From the NCBI RefSeq assembly GCF_040869045.1, contig NC_090321.1:182809596-182873595 (forward strand): a DNA stretch of 64,000 nucleotides, in the 5' to 3' direction. The first letter of the stretch is position 1. Each line of letters starts with the position of its first letter. Below the pieces are notes generated by a model. That model was given only the letters and a program-made list of their open reading frames with translations, was not told the DNA's origin and ran no database searches. The position numbers and the translations under genes are program-made. Of this stretch, positions 45,285 through 56,619 are shown in pieces. Origin of the DNA: Eurosta solidaginis (taxonomy: Eukaryota > Arthropoda > Insecta > Diptera > Tephritidae).

Positions 45285-46745
45285 TTACAACCAAAACTGG
45301 AGTGCCAATCGCCAAAAAAAAAGCCAATCGCTGAAATTTTGTAAATTACAAGTCGCTAATGTTCTTTTATGCATTCCCCAGTAGGCTGGTAGTAGTCCAG
45401 GCAATTTCGAAACCAGTTTTTGCTCGAGTTCAGGGTTATTCAAATGATTGTTAAGCCCTGATACCGACATCGTTGCGCAGATGTTTTGCACTTCAACAGC
45501 AAAATCTACAATTGATTCTAACTGGTTTTCTGACGGCGGGGGCAGATCACAAATCTGTCGCTGCAGAACGCTGATTATCAACTCCGGCCTTCCAAATCGC
45601 ATTTGAAGGGTTGTCATTATTTGTGACACACAAGATGAATTCAATAACAAATTTTTCACTGCGTTGCGAGCTGGACCTTCCAGAGCTTGTCGGAGGCGTA
45701 TTAGACTCTCCTCGTCAGAAAATGCACACACCTCAGTTGATTGATTATAAGCAGCGTAAAACAATGGCCACTCCGTTGGCTTGCCATCAAATTTAGGTAG
45801 CTCTTTAACAAGTCTGTGACGAGAGGCAATGTGATCTTTAGTGAGGCGTCGATGAGCCGAGGCTCCAAATGATAGGCTGTTAGAGTGACCAGCTGTTGGC
45901 AACGTAAAAACTGGTTGTGCTCCAAAGGATATACCATTTCTATTAGGACCCGTTGGAAAAGGTTGTGGGGAATAATTTGTTCCATTACGTGTGGAGTACG
46001 CCTGTACTTGCTGCTCAAGGGACTATATTCTGTCCAGCAGGGATTGCAGAACATGCTGCGGCAGATCATCACCTTGTGGTGGTGCAGTTGGTGCTCTGAT
46101 AAACGTGTTATTTACACGAGGCTCATTGCTGGGAGGTACACTTGTATTGACGGGTGCAATGGAGTTTGGCGGTAACTGCATTGTGGTGAGAGCTGCATTG
46201 AAATTAGATGGTAATTGCATTGCCTGCGTTTTTGGAAGGCCTGCATTCCGCACTGACAAGGCAGACCCAGGCAGAGTATATTGTCTTTCATCCAGGTCAT
46301 CATCGAAGCCCATTGCATCAATGCGATCCAAATTATAATTATGTTGTGCCCTTAGCAGCGCTTCTCTTCGCCTTATGAATTCACTCTGTTCTTGTAGCAG
46401 TTCGGCTTGATGACGAAGACGAAGAGAAGTAACCGAATTTATCGCGTGAGCAGGGCTGGGTAGCAGTTGCTCTTGGTGTGCCGATTGTCCGGTAGAGCCA
46501 AAGTGCCCAACAGCATTAGAGTTGTTAGGTTGTGCTGTTGGAGCGCAATAATTCACATCGCCACTATTATCGGCGTTCGCCATTTGACTTGGCAAGGTGT
46601 TTTCCGTCGTGGTGCTAGTGGACCAAACGTTATAGTTAGAAGCCACGAGATTGGTGGCGGCGCTGGTATTGAATTCATCTCCGTTGATTGCTGTAGCAGC
46701 CGGTTCATCAGCTGCGTTTGAAGGAAATCCATTTGATTGCGCCAT
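45285..46745 (-). pseudogene. BEL/Pao gag with an internal stop
   Basis: The start is MAQSNGFPSNAADEP at 46745. A stop at about 46023 interrupts the frame, and the same frame resumes. It carries ELPKFDGKPTEWPLFYAAY and EGPARNAVKNLL, the DUF1759-type gag domain. The distal part shifts frame near 45310. No clear zinc knuckle is readable. The region 45902-46022 is in frame with both halves, so one point mutation explains the stop. Confidence 0.78.
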
Positions 46746-47020
46746 TATAATTTAAGCAGTACGACTTTTATGTGGCAGAATAAATTTTTTAAAATGTTAA
46801 AAAAAAAGTCGAAAATTTTTTGCAATCCGTTATTTTTTATTTGCCAATGTTAAAAAAAGGTCGCAGATTTTGCAATCCGTTATTCTCTATTTACAAAGGA
46901 GGATTAAAAAATTTATTCGTATCACTCTGCCGTTAATTCACGTACTAACTTTGTCTCCTATTACAAAGTTTTCTTTTACCTACGTTCTCTTCAATTTTGA
47001 TCACCTGATTTTTATGAGCC

Positions 47021-48016
47021 AATCAGCGAGCGAAGCGTATGCATCTTGGAAAAACCCGTGAAAAGAGAATCGACACACATCGCCTCTTCGTCGACTTTAA
47101 AGCCTCCTTCGACAGCACGAAAAAGAGCTGCCTATATGCCGCTATGTATACATTGAGCAACATCATCAGCTCAGTCAGAATTGGGAAAGATCTATCCGAG
47201 CCGTTCGAACTAAACGAGGTTTCAGACAGGGTTAACTTCTATCGTGCGATTTCTTTAATTTGATGCTGGAGAAAATTATACTAGCTGCAGAACTTAACCG
47301 CACTGGAACAATATACTATAACAGCGTGCAACTACTGGCATATGCTGATGACATTGATATCATCGGCCTAAACACCCGCGCTGTTAGTTCTGCTTACTCT
47401 AAAGTGGAAAAAGAAGCGGTAAAGATGGATTTGATGGTGAATGAGGACAAAACGAAGTACCTGCTAGGTAGGCAATTGAAAAGTAAAGACCTCTCTCGGC
47501 GAACGAAAATCATACTCTACAAGTCACTTATCGTACCCGTCCTGCTATATGGGGCAGAAGCATGGACCATGACAACAGCAGATGAAGCCGCTTTGGGAGT
47601 GTTCGAGAGAAAAGTTCTTCGAAAGATTTATGGACCCCTACGCGTTGGCGATGGCGAGTACCGAAGAAGATTTAATGATGAGCTGTACGAGCTATACGCA
47701 GACATCAACATAGTCCAGCGAATTAAAACGCAGCGGCTGCGCTGGCTAGGCCATGTTATGCGAATGAAAGATGATGCTCCGGCCAAGAAAGTGTTTCTAT
47801 CGGAACCCGCCTATGGAAGCAGAGGTAGAGGGCGGCCCCCACTCCGTTGGAAGGATCAGGTGGAAAACGATTTAAACTCCCTTGGTGTAACCAATTGGTG
47901 CCGGTTGGCGGAGCGAAGGAGCGACTGGCGCGCCTTGTTGGACGGCCATAACCGTTTAGACGGTTAAGCGCCAATTAAGTAAGTAAGTAAGTAATCAGCG
48001 AGCGAAGCGTATGCAT
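47021..48016 (+). mobile_element. RTE-like LINE copy 3 with a 24-bp target duplication
   Basis: The inserted LINE is 47045-47992; the flanking 24-bp direct repeats are 47021-47044 and 47993-48016, identical, beginning aatcagcg and ending tatgcat. It starts inside the palm region (EKRIDTHRLFVDFKASFDS) and has an in-frame TAA at 47233-47235. The main frame (47260-47967) contains LLAYADDIDIIGL and, beyond a deleted segment, GRQLKSKDLSRRTK and RLRWLGHVMRMKDD. The tail is (TAAG)n. It shares the stop and deletion with copy 2, but not the later deletion of copy 2. The target site is the 5' LTR region of the BEL element. Confidence 0.92.
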
Positions 48017-48342
48017 GTTTTTCAGCGGGGAAATAGTGGGATTTATGCCGGCCGTGTTGCCAGATTGTTCGCAACACAATTAATAAAATACTACACGGAA
48101 AAGGTAATGTAAGCATTAATTAAAAACGAAAAAAATTGGATTAAAATATAAAAAACTTAATAATATATTAAATGCAAATCTTTGAAGGACAAAATAGTTA
48201 CTCAGAATAAAAAGTTGTTTTAAATGAAAATTTAATTTTAAGTATTAAATAAAAAATGTAATTTGAAGCAAATAAATATAAAGTTAGAATAACATTTAGT
48301 TGATAAAAGATTAAAAATTAAAATAAATAATTAAAAGACACT

Positions 48343-48934
48343 TGTAACGTAGCAAGATAACGTAGCATAACATATTTGAAGTATTTTATAAGACAACTGT
48401 GTGGCAACTCCTTTCACTTTAAAACTTTCGTTACCATGGTAGTAGTAGTATAACTGAAGAACTATGTTTGTCTCTTTCTTTCTTTTGCATTTACATTGTA
48501 TAACATTTTTCCTAACAGGATTGCCTTAAAATAATTTTGCTCTGGCGCAGACTATAAAAAGGCTGCGCACTCTTAATTTTCAATCATTTCGTTTTGCGAT
48601 CGGCGGTAAGAACACTTATCAGTAGAAGTGCGGAGTACGTGGTAAGCGCTAAGCTCGCCGTACAAAGTACCAATTCCAAGAATTGGAATTAAAGACAATG
48701 TTGACTGCGTTGTATTGTGGACAGCGATGGTTGGCCGCTGCAAAGCAGAAGACATTTTCCGAAGTTCGCTAAACGATTTTGTACGAATAGTTTTACTTTA
48801 GCTGTGAAAATATACATTTTGTGAACCTATAGACATTTTTTTCTGAACAATAATAAATAACTATAACGAAACAAACCAGTTTTCGATTTCCTTCATTTCA
48901 ACGAGAGTAGAAATTATTCAATTTAAACTCTACA
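48343..48934 (+). repeat. 5' LTR of the Ty3/gypsy element
   Basis: 592 bp. TATA box tataaaa at 48553-48559. The 5' flank is cact. It contains a 17-bp segment (tgcgttgtattgtggac) that the 3' LTR lacks. It lacks a 79-bp segment present in the 3' LTR. Confidence 0.9.
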
Positions 48935-48936
48935 AT

Positions 48937-48950
48937 TGGCGCCCAACTGG
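48937..48950 (+). promoter_or_regulatory. tRNA primer binding site of the Ty3/gypsy element
   Basis: tggcgcccaactgg, two bases after the 5' LTR. The TGGCGCCCAAC start is common in fly Ty3/gypsy elements. The tRNA species is not assigned. Confidence 0.75.
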
Positions 48951-49001
48951 CTGAATTTTTTCTTCAAAATTTTACCACGAAGAAGTCCACGTTTTAACAA
49001 A

Positions 49002-50213
49002 ATGGCGACTCTTTCTAATGAACAATTTAAGGAGCTACTGATGTCAATGAACAACCCTAATACACGTGTGGGTACATTTAGCACCTCCAAAGCTCGATAC
49101 AATGGCGAGAGGAGCCCTATCAAAGTCGAAGAGTTCATCGCAGCGATTTCTACTTTTAAAATGGTAGAAAAAATTAACGACGCCGACGCAATAACGGGAA
49201 TGCCTATGTTGCTCGAGGGTGGTGCTGCGGAATGGTGGCGCGGTGTGAAGGATCAAGTATCCACATTCACGGATGTAGTTCGCATGCTACGCGAAAGTTT
49301 CTGTCCCGCAAAACCGGCATGGAGAATATATTGTGACATATTCGAATGTAAGCAGCAGAAGACCGAGCCGACGGACACCTTTATCCGGAAAAAGCGAGCA
49401 TTATTCGCTCAAATACCTAACGCTCCAGCAGAAGCTGATCAAATCGATATGGTTTTTGGCATGCTTAGTGCTTTTATCCGGGAGAGAGTAAGCCGTCATA
49501 AGATAAATACATATGAGCAACTTCTCAAAGAAGCGCGAGAAACAGAATTGTTTTTGAGCGAACGTGAAAGCTTGAGAAAAGTGCAGGATCAAGTTTCCCG
49601 ATGCACTTTTTGCCATAAAAAGGGACATACGCGTGAAACTTGTTTTAAAAAGCAAAAATCGGACACGTCTGACGCAAATGCCGCTACAATTGCCGCTGCA
49701 ATAGCTGTTAAACCGAAGTTTGCATGCTATGGATGCAATGCACCTGGCGTAACACGCGCAAACTGTACCGTGTGCAGTAAAATTAAATCGTCATCTAATA
49801 AGGTGGTGAATTTTAACGCAATATCCCCCGTAAATGTTGGTAGAAACATACCAGTGGTAAATGTGGAGCTGTTCGGTGTATCGGGACAAGCGTATTTCGA
49901 TACTGGAGCCCGAACAAGTGTGGCAAGCGCTAACCTCAAACGCGTCATGGATTTCAAGGGGTGTAAGTATGAAAAAGTTACTTGCGACATCGCTTTAGCG
50001 GATGGAATCGTGTCAAGGAAAGAATGTTTGGCGACTATATGCAAAATCGTAATTGGCGGTCGGTGTTTAAACATCCAATTCATAATACTGCCAGAGGCAG
50101 ACTATAGTCACACGTTGATTGGAGCCGACTTTCTCGAAAAAGAAAATTTCGTAATAAATATGGGGCAGAAATATTGGTATTTCGAAGACAACCCTACGCA
50201 ACAATTTTGGTAA
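49002..50213 (+). CDS. Ty3/gypsy gag with aspartic protease
   Basis: A 403-codon open frame. I take ATG 49002 as the start; the frame also reads upstream into the primer site without an ATG. A capsid-like helical region comes first (about residues 30-200; GGAAEWWRGVKDQ). A CCHC zinc knuckle CTFCHKKGHTRETC follows at about residues 207-220, and a second Cys-rich motif CYGCNAPGVTRANCTVC at about 250. The retropepsin part has YFDTGARTSV (active-site Asp-Thr-Gly) and LIGADFL. The frame is intact, unlike pol. It ends at a TAA where the pol frame overlaps by about 55 bases (from 50158), so pol would need a +1 shift or the shift is a decay lesion. Confidence 0.82.
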   Translation: MATLSNEQFKELLMSMNNPNTRVGTFSTSKARYNGERSPIKVEEFIAAISTFKMVEKINDADAITGMPMLLEGGAAEWWRGVKDQVSTFTDVVRMLRESFCPAKPAWRIYCDIFECKQQKTEPTDTFIRKKRALFAQIPNAPAEADQIDMVFGMLSAFIRERVSRHKINTYEQLLKEARETELFLSERESLRKVQDQVSRCTFCHKKGHTRETCFKKQKSDTSDANAATIAAAIAVKPKFACYGCNAPGVTRANCTVCSKIKSSSNKVVNFNAISPVNVGRNIPVVNVELFGVSGQAYFDTGARTSVASANLKRVMDFKGCKYEKVTCDIALADGIVSRKECLATICKIVIGGRCLNIQFIILPEADYSHTLIGADFLEKENFVINMGQKYWYFEDNPTQQFW

Positions 50214-53200
50214 AAACGTACCAGTAAACCTGATCGAAACCATTAAAGTAGCGCATATTATTACCCCTAAACGCAAGATTCCAGTTAACACCACTCCTCC
50301 AAAGTCACATGCTTCAAATCCTGAGTATTATGGTCCAGACATACCAGGAAATGACTATTCACCAGGTCCAATCCAAGCCATATTCAAAGATTCACTGCCA
50401 GCCGATGCGCTAACCCCACAGAGGCAGAAAGGACCATCTCTATTTCCAAGTATGATATATAATAAAAGAGATGACGACGATGACTTCGTAAGACTGGGTT
50501 CATTCGATTTTAAATTGTTGAAATCCACAGATGGGATTAGTCTCAAAAGTGAACAGAAGCAGGAGCTCGATGCAGTTCTTCACGCCAATGCAGAAGCATT
50601 TGGCAACATTTCTGAACCAACGCCGTACGCAGAGCACAAAATTGACACAGGCGATCATGTACCAATTTTTAGTCCACCTTATCGTCTTTCTTTTGCGAAA
50701 ACACGTGAGCTAAAAACAGAAGTTGAAAAAAATGATAGATGCTGATATTATCATGGAAGGTGAATCACCATGGGCATCCCCCGTTGTAATGGTACCAAAG
50801 AAAACCGGCGGAGTCCGAGTATGTATTGACTACAGGAAGCTAAATGCAGTAACCGTACCTGACAGGTATCCGTTACCACGTATGGATGACATATTATATG
50901 CAGCAAAAAGTACTAAATATATGTCAACTTTAGATTTGCAAAGTGGTTATTATCAAATAAAAGTAAATGATAAAGACTCTTACAAAACCTCTTTTATTAC
51001 CCTTTTGGAACATTTTTATTTAAAAGAATGCCATTCGGGTTGCGTAATGCACCGGCAACTTTCCAGCGTCTCATGGACCGTTTTAAGGCTTCTATTCCCA
51101 AGGTTCAACTATTAGTTTATCTAGACGACTTGATCGTGTGCTCGTCTTCTTTTCAAGAGCACCTCAAGGATCTTAACATTGTCCTCTCTAAATTAAACGA
51201 ATTTAGCCTACGGGTAAATAATGCTAAAAGTAAACTTTGTTGCGACGAGGTAAAGTATTTAGGTCATATTATTACAGCTGACGGCATATGCGTTGATGTG
51301 GAGAAGACAGCCGCCATTGGCCAAAGAAAAGAACCGAGAAATGTTAAAGAATTAATTTCATTTATTCAGACGTGCTCATGGTACAGGAGATTCATAAGTA
51401 AATATGCCGAAATATCGTAACCATTAACTGAGCTTACGAAAAAGAATGCAAAATGGTCTTGGTCCGCAAGGCAAAAAGAAGCATTCGAAGCACTTAAGCA
51501 AGCCTTAACACCAGCACCAATATTGAAACAAGCTCAAGACAATATGCCGTTTTATGTCAAAGCCGATGCTAGCGCTTATGCGTTAGGAGCTGCTTTACTC
51601 CAGGGGGAGGAGGATAATGAACATCCGATTGAATATGCGAGCCGATTATTATCATCAGCTGAGAGAAATTATTCTACTACATAACGGGAAGCACTAGCGA
51701 TAGTGTGGGCATGTGCAAAGTTTCGCGGCTACATCGAAGGCTCTGAGATTATTTTGGTAACAGATCATCAACCTTTAAAATGGTTACTTACAATAAAGTC
51801 ACTTTCTGGTCGACTAGCACGTTGGGCATTGCAAATTCAACAGTATGACTTCAAAGTGAAATACACCCCTGGGAAAACCAACTCCCTCGCTGATATGCTA
51901 TCCCGTCCGACAAGTGATGAGGATCAAATCCAAATTGAACAAAATGATTTATGTGCTTTTCAAATAGACTTTCCCCGTAAGAGTTCCAAAGGAATACGGG
52001 ATGATCAATTGAAAGACGAGTACTTAAAAAAGATTATATCGTCAATTGAATCTGAAGACGATAATTTAACATTTTGGTCCAGCAGAGGTTATTTGCTGTT
52101 TGATGGGGTATTGTTCTGCTATTCTAACGACGATAGAGAATACGCTCAACTGGTAATACCACAGCAAGAACGTGAGGAACTTTTAAAGAAATACCATAAT
52201 GAGTGTACTGCCGGCCACTATGGGATAGAGAGAAGCATCCATCGTATTGCTAACCGATATTTTTGGCCAGGTATGCGAACTGATATTTCAAAGCATGTCA
52301 AAGCTTGCACAGAGTGTCAGAGGTATAAGGCAACTAATCTAAAACCTATTGGTCTTTTTCAAACTACCAGCAGCAATCAACGATTTGAAGTTGTCGCGGT
52401 TGACCTGTTTGGTCCTCTACCAAAAACCCATGATGGCTTCCAGTGGATACTGGTAGCCGAAGACGTAGCATCACGATGGACAGAACTTTTTCCTCTAAAA
52501 GAAGCAACCGCGGAATGTTGTGCAAAAACGTTAATAGACAAAATATTTCTCCGTTATGGAATTCCCCGTCAACTAAAATCTGATAATGGTGTCCAGTTTA
52601 TATCAGCCATAAGGCAAAAAGTTTCATATTGCATGGGAATTGAGCAACAGTTCACACCCGTCTATCACCCGCAAGCTAATTCCGTCGAGCGTAAGAATAG
52701 GGACATCAAAACACAATTAGCAATACTTGTTGGCAATGAACATAATACGTGGAATCTAAATCTACCATCAATCAGATTCGCACTAAATACTGTCAGATGC
52801 CAAAGTACTGGCTTTACTTCAGCATACTTAACTTTCGGAAGAGAGCTACGCACTCTCGATGACGTACAACATGACGTCAAAGCTATTGTGGAGTCCGAAA
52901 ATTTTATTCCAAAAATCACGCCATATCTCAATAGAATCAGCACTGAATTGAAACGTGCAAAAGAAACACAACATCACATGCAAGACAAAAACAAAGATTA
53001 CTTTGATCAGCGGAGACGCCCTAAAGACGACTTTGAACTTGGTACAGATGTACTAGTCACTACACATACTCTTAGTCAATCATCGAAAAACCTCACATCA
53101 AAATTTGTCCCGAAAAGGGACGGACCATATATTATCATCCGAAAAGTTGGCTCAACGTCGTATGAAATCGCTTCTAAACAAAACCCAAATTTATCGCTGG

Positions 53201-53307
53201 GAACTTATCATGCTTCCTCACTTACAAAATTCAATCAAGGCAATCAAGATGAGTCTCCAACACCTGTACGGCCTTTGAAAAGACGAGGACGACCCAAGAA
53301 GAATTAA
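50158..53307 (+). pseudogene. Ty3/gypsy pol: RT, RNase H, integrase (broken)
   Basis: Frame 1 starts at 50158 and leads to the reverse transcriptase. A frame change at an A run near 50727 and another near 51005 split it. VCIDYRKLNAVTVPDRYPLP and TLDLQSGYYQIKV precede MPFGLRNAPATFQ and LLVYLDDLIVCSS, so the catalytic YLDD is intact. Stops lie at 51418-51420 and about 51682. The RNase H region includes YVKADASAYALGAALLQ and VTDHQPLKWLL. The integrase (51703-53307) has a HHCC zinc finger (HNECTAGHYG ... CTECQRY), VDLFGPL, SDNGVQF and NSVERKNRD; all three catalytic acidic residues are present. The C-terminus ends in RPLKRRGRPKKN. Confidence 0.88.
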
Positions 53308-53332
53308 ACAAGTGTTGTCGTGCCCTCGAGAC

Positions 53333-53343
53333 GAGGGGGAGAC
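53333..53343 (+). promoter_or_regulatory. Polypurine tract of the Ty3/gypsy element
   Basis: gagggggagac directly before the 3' LTR, positioned to prime plus-strand DNA synthesis. Confidence 0.7.
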
Positions 53344-53997
53344 TGTAACGTAGCAAGATAACGTAGCATAACATATTTGAAGTATTTTATAAGACAACTG
53401 TATGGCAACTCCTTTCACTTTAAAACTTTCGTTACCATGGTAGTAGTAGTATAACTTAAGAACTATGTTTGTCTCTTTCTTTCTTTTGCATTTGCATTGT
53501 ATAACATTTTTCTTAACAGGATTGCCTTAAAATAATTTTGCTCTGGTGCAGACTATAAAAAGGCTGCTCACTCTTAATTTTCAATCATTTCGTTTTGCGA
53601 TCGGCGGTAAGAACACTAATCAGTAGAAGTGCGGAGTACGTGGTAAGCGCTAAGCTCGCCGTACAAAGTGCAAATTCTGATAAGTGGAATTTTATATTCT
53701 GGATGAAGTACGGAGTACGTGGTAAGCGCTAAGCTCGCCGTACAAAGTACCAATTCCAAGAATTGGAATTAAAGACAATGTTGACAGCGATGGTTGGCCG
53801 CTGCAAAGCAGAAGACATTTTCCGAAGTTCGCTAAACGATTTTGTACGAATAGTTTTACTTTAGCTGTGAAAATATACATTTTGTGAACCTATAGACATT
53901 TTTTTCTGAACAATAATAAATAATTATAACGAAACAAACCAGTTTTCGATTTCCTTCATTTCAACGAGAGTAGAAATTATTCAATTTAAACTCTACA
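53344..53997 (+). repeat. 3' LTR of the Ty3/gypsy element, with an internal duplication
   Basis: 654 bp. TATA box tataaaa at 53554-53560. Compared with the 5' LTR it has a 79-bp insertion that duplicates the block acgtggtaagcgctaagctc and adjacent sequence. It lacks 17 bp and has 8 substitutions. Confidence 0.9.
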
Positions 53998-54001
53998 CAC
54001 T

Positions 54002-56569
54002 TAGTTAAAAAATTAAATTTAATGAATTAAAATTAAGTAGAAAAAACCAAATTAAAGTGAAACAAATTTAACATTAATTTGTGAAACATTATAAAATGGA
54101 AGTAACTATTCATCCAAACAAAGCCTTTCAATCGTGCAGAATGAAGTGAAATGAAGAAAACCAGCATCAAAGAAGTAAAGTAAATACAATTTATCTCCCT
54201 TGCTTATTTTCGCTCATTTCACTTAGCTAAAACCTTGCCTTATTCTCCATTGATCACACATATGTGCTTACCAGCAGCAAACATTACAATACCATAAGTA
54301 TTTGAATTATTGAAAAAGCTACTCCAATATTTCATTTCTTCATCGTCATTTCTAATTTTCTCATACCGGGAGCTCATGAAAAAGCCTTTGGCACTAAAAA
54401 CCTTTCAAAAATCACAGTTCGTTCTACACTGTTCCATGAAAAAGTTTAAAATGATTTGATGGCTGCGATGAAACGTTTTAGTTAACCGCTTAAGAATTAT
54501 TTGATGAAAATAACTCCAACCATTTATTTGTGATTTGGTAGTGTAGGAAGATTCATTAGTTTTAGAAGATTAGTATAAGGGCATATCTAATATAACGAAT
54601 CTAATTGAGTTCACCACATGGAATTTATTAGTGTAAAATTTTATAGAAAGCGGTTATTGGTTCGGAATACAGAGCTACCAAAATTTGTACAAGAACAAAC
54701 AAGGTTCTGGAAATTACAATACAAATATCTCTAGACAAATCGAGACAACCCAATTCATTATCAGCAAAATTTGTACCTTATACATATAACTTCAATAAAA
54801 CATAGTTTTTCATTAAAATGCAGAATAAACTAAAAATTTTATTCAACTAAAAAATTTTGTTGCACATTTTGCCGAAATTATGTTTAATAATACATAACCG
54901 AAAATTATTTTTATATAAATATTTATGTATATATGATATTCTCAATGTTTAATAACAAATTTTCGTTAAATTGAGAGAGTACTAATTGGGAACTAACGAT
55001 GCAAAAACATTTATAAAATGAAGAAAGTAATAATTAGTGAATTATGCTAAATTTCTAACTAACTGTGTATACATATGTATTCACTTATGTATGTATGTAT
55101 GTATGTAAACGTGCAATTGCGTATAATTAAACATATATACTCGTATATATTACTATTTTTTAATGAGATTACTTAAATTGAAGAGACAATACTTTTAAAT
55201 GTGGCTATTATACATTATGCAACCTTTTAAATATCGTTATATTTTTATATAAGTATGTATATAATATAAGCCTTTCAAATAAGCTATTTAAGTCACTCTT
55301 TCAACTTGATTATATTGAGAGTCAATGAGAAGACATTCTATGTTTGTTTTACTATATTGTATTCTTAATGAGGTGCACTCGTTGTTTGCTTCATTTTTTT
55401 TCGTAATTATAATTTGTTTAGTCTCACATAAGTATTTATGATCGTCATCCACATTATCATTGTTATCGTTATCGTTATGCTAATCTATATATACTATCTA
55501 CATACATATATGCGTAGCTAATTATGCTGCTTTTAGCATTTGGTGTTCCCTATTCTGCTGCTAATTGCATTTTTCTATTAAGAATTCTGCTACTGTTGTG
55601 ATACTTTTTTTTCTGTATCCACCGAACGTGTTGAACGGGATAACTTTCCTTTACCACTCACATTTCATGCACACAATAGTCTAGACGGCAAGTTATCCTT
55701 TATGGCTTTCTGCTTTTCGATTAGTGTGGAGATAGATTTGAATAAGGATAGTTTTGAAGTATAGAAGAAGTATCTTTTTCATAATTGAAGACATTTTATG
55801 TACATAGATGTGTTGTCTTTGGTATTTTTTGTTTAAAAAGTATTTTGTTTACTTTTAATTATTATTATTTTTTTTATAATTTTTTTTCTTCTACTACATA
55901 AATAGGTTAAAAACTTTTTTGCTGCACTCTTACCAAAAAACTAAATACTACTTTAAATTTGAAGTACACTTTTCGAGACTAGAATTTTGTTCTATAAGTA
56001 CATAGTTCTACAAATTGATAACAAACATCCTCAATGGAACTTGAAGCAATTATTTGATAAAGAACTTAGCAGCTAAGGCATAGCTTGATGAAGAGATCAA
56101 ATAAAACTAGAAAATGGTAGATTATAATAAAAAAAAAGCGTAAAATTATGAAGAGTTGAAATTTTCACGCCGATTTGTGTGTGTTTATAATAAAATTAAA
56201 ATATGTAAAAAAAAAATAAAATAACTTAAATTTATGCATTTGAAGATCTTGAAAATTATTTCGAATGAAGTTCTTTGTTTTTGTACTATATACTATTTTA
56301 TATAGCAAAGCGTGCAATTTGTTTTCGGAGCATTTGCTATTTGTGTAGGGGCGCTTGCCTTCTATAATTTTTTATGCGCACCATATTTATCACTATTGTT
56401 TTATTATTTGAATTTCTTTCTTCTCTTCCTTGCGTCATACATTTCTTTACGTAATATTTGTACGCTTTGCTGTTGTATAAATTTTGTATGTGGTTTCAAA
56501 TTTTAATTGTTGGTTTGTTTTTGATTATATAACATCATCTTGTGTGTTTTAACGCCTTCGTTATTTCGT
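54002..56569. other. 2.6-kb AT-rich tract downstream of the cellular gene
   Basis: A tatgtatgtatgtatgta microsatellite near 55090. No coding motif or shared repeat. On the minus strand this is downstream of the cellular gene's stop. The 64-residue frame at 56312-56506 is hydrophobic low-complexity translation. Confidence 0.45.
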
Positions 56570-56575
56570 TTTATT
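56570..56575 (-). promoter_or_regulatory. Candidate polyadenylation signal of the cellular gene
   Basis: AATAAA on the minus strand, 44 bases after the stop codon at 56620-56622. The canonical hexamer is in the expected place. Confidence 0.55.
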
Positions 56576-56619
56576 AAGCTTTTCTTCTGCAAAGGCGTCT
56601 TCTATTTCAATTAACAGCA

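Larger units (their letters stand above)
41243..48076 (-). mobile_element. BEL/Pao retrotransposon, nearly complete, minus strand
   Basis: Order from the 5' end on the minus strand: LTR-like region starting tgttgcgaacaatc (48076), gag (46745-45285), aspartic protease and spacer (45235-44210), reverse transcriptase/RNase H/integrase (44351-41243). The 3' LTR is not found. The element is cut by the Helentron-like copy 3 at 41242. The 5' LTR region is interrupted by an RTE-like LINE (47045-47992). At least one in-frame stop in gag and three frame changes disable it. One is near an A run at about 45313; the others lie near 44340 and 43990. Confidence 0.88.
48343..53997 (+). mobile_element. Ty3/gypsy retrotransposon, complete with two LTRs
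   Basis: TG...CA LTRs (48343-48934 and 53344-53997) are flanked by a 4-bp duplication cact (48339-48342 and 53998-54001). A primer binding site tggcgcccaactgg follows the 5' LTR after two bases (48937-48950). A polypurine tract, gagggggaga, precedes the 3' LTR. The interior encodes gag with protease (49002-50213) and pol with reverse transcriptase, RNase H and integrase. No env was found. Three frame changes and two stops in pol make this copy defective. LTR point differences are few (8 substitutions), so insertion was fairly recent. Confidence 0.93.

Noticed and set aside
53692..53880. A short frame repeated at 48573-48755 and 53692-53880
   Set aside because: It lies in the two LTRs of the Ty3/gypsy element and is duplicated only because the LTR is.
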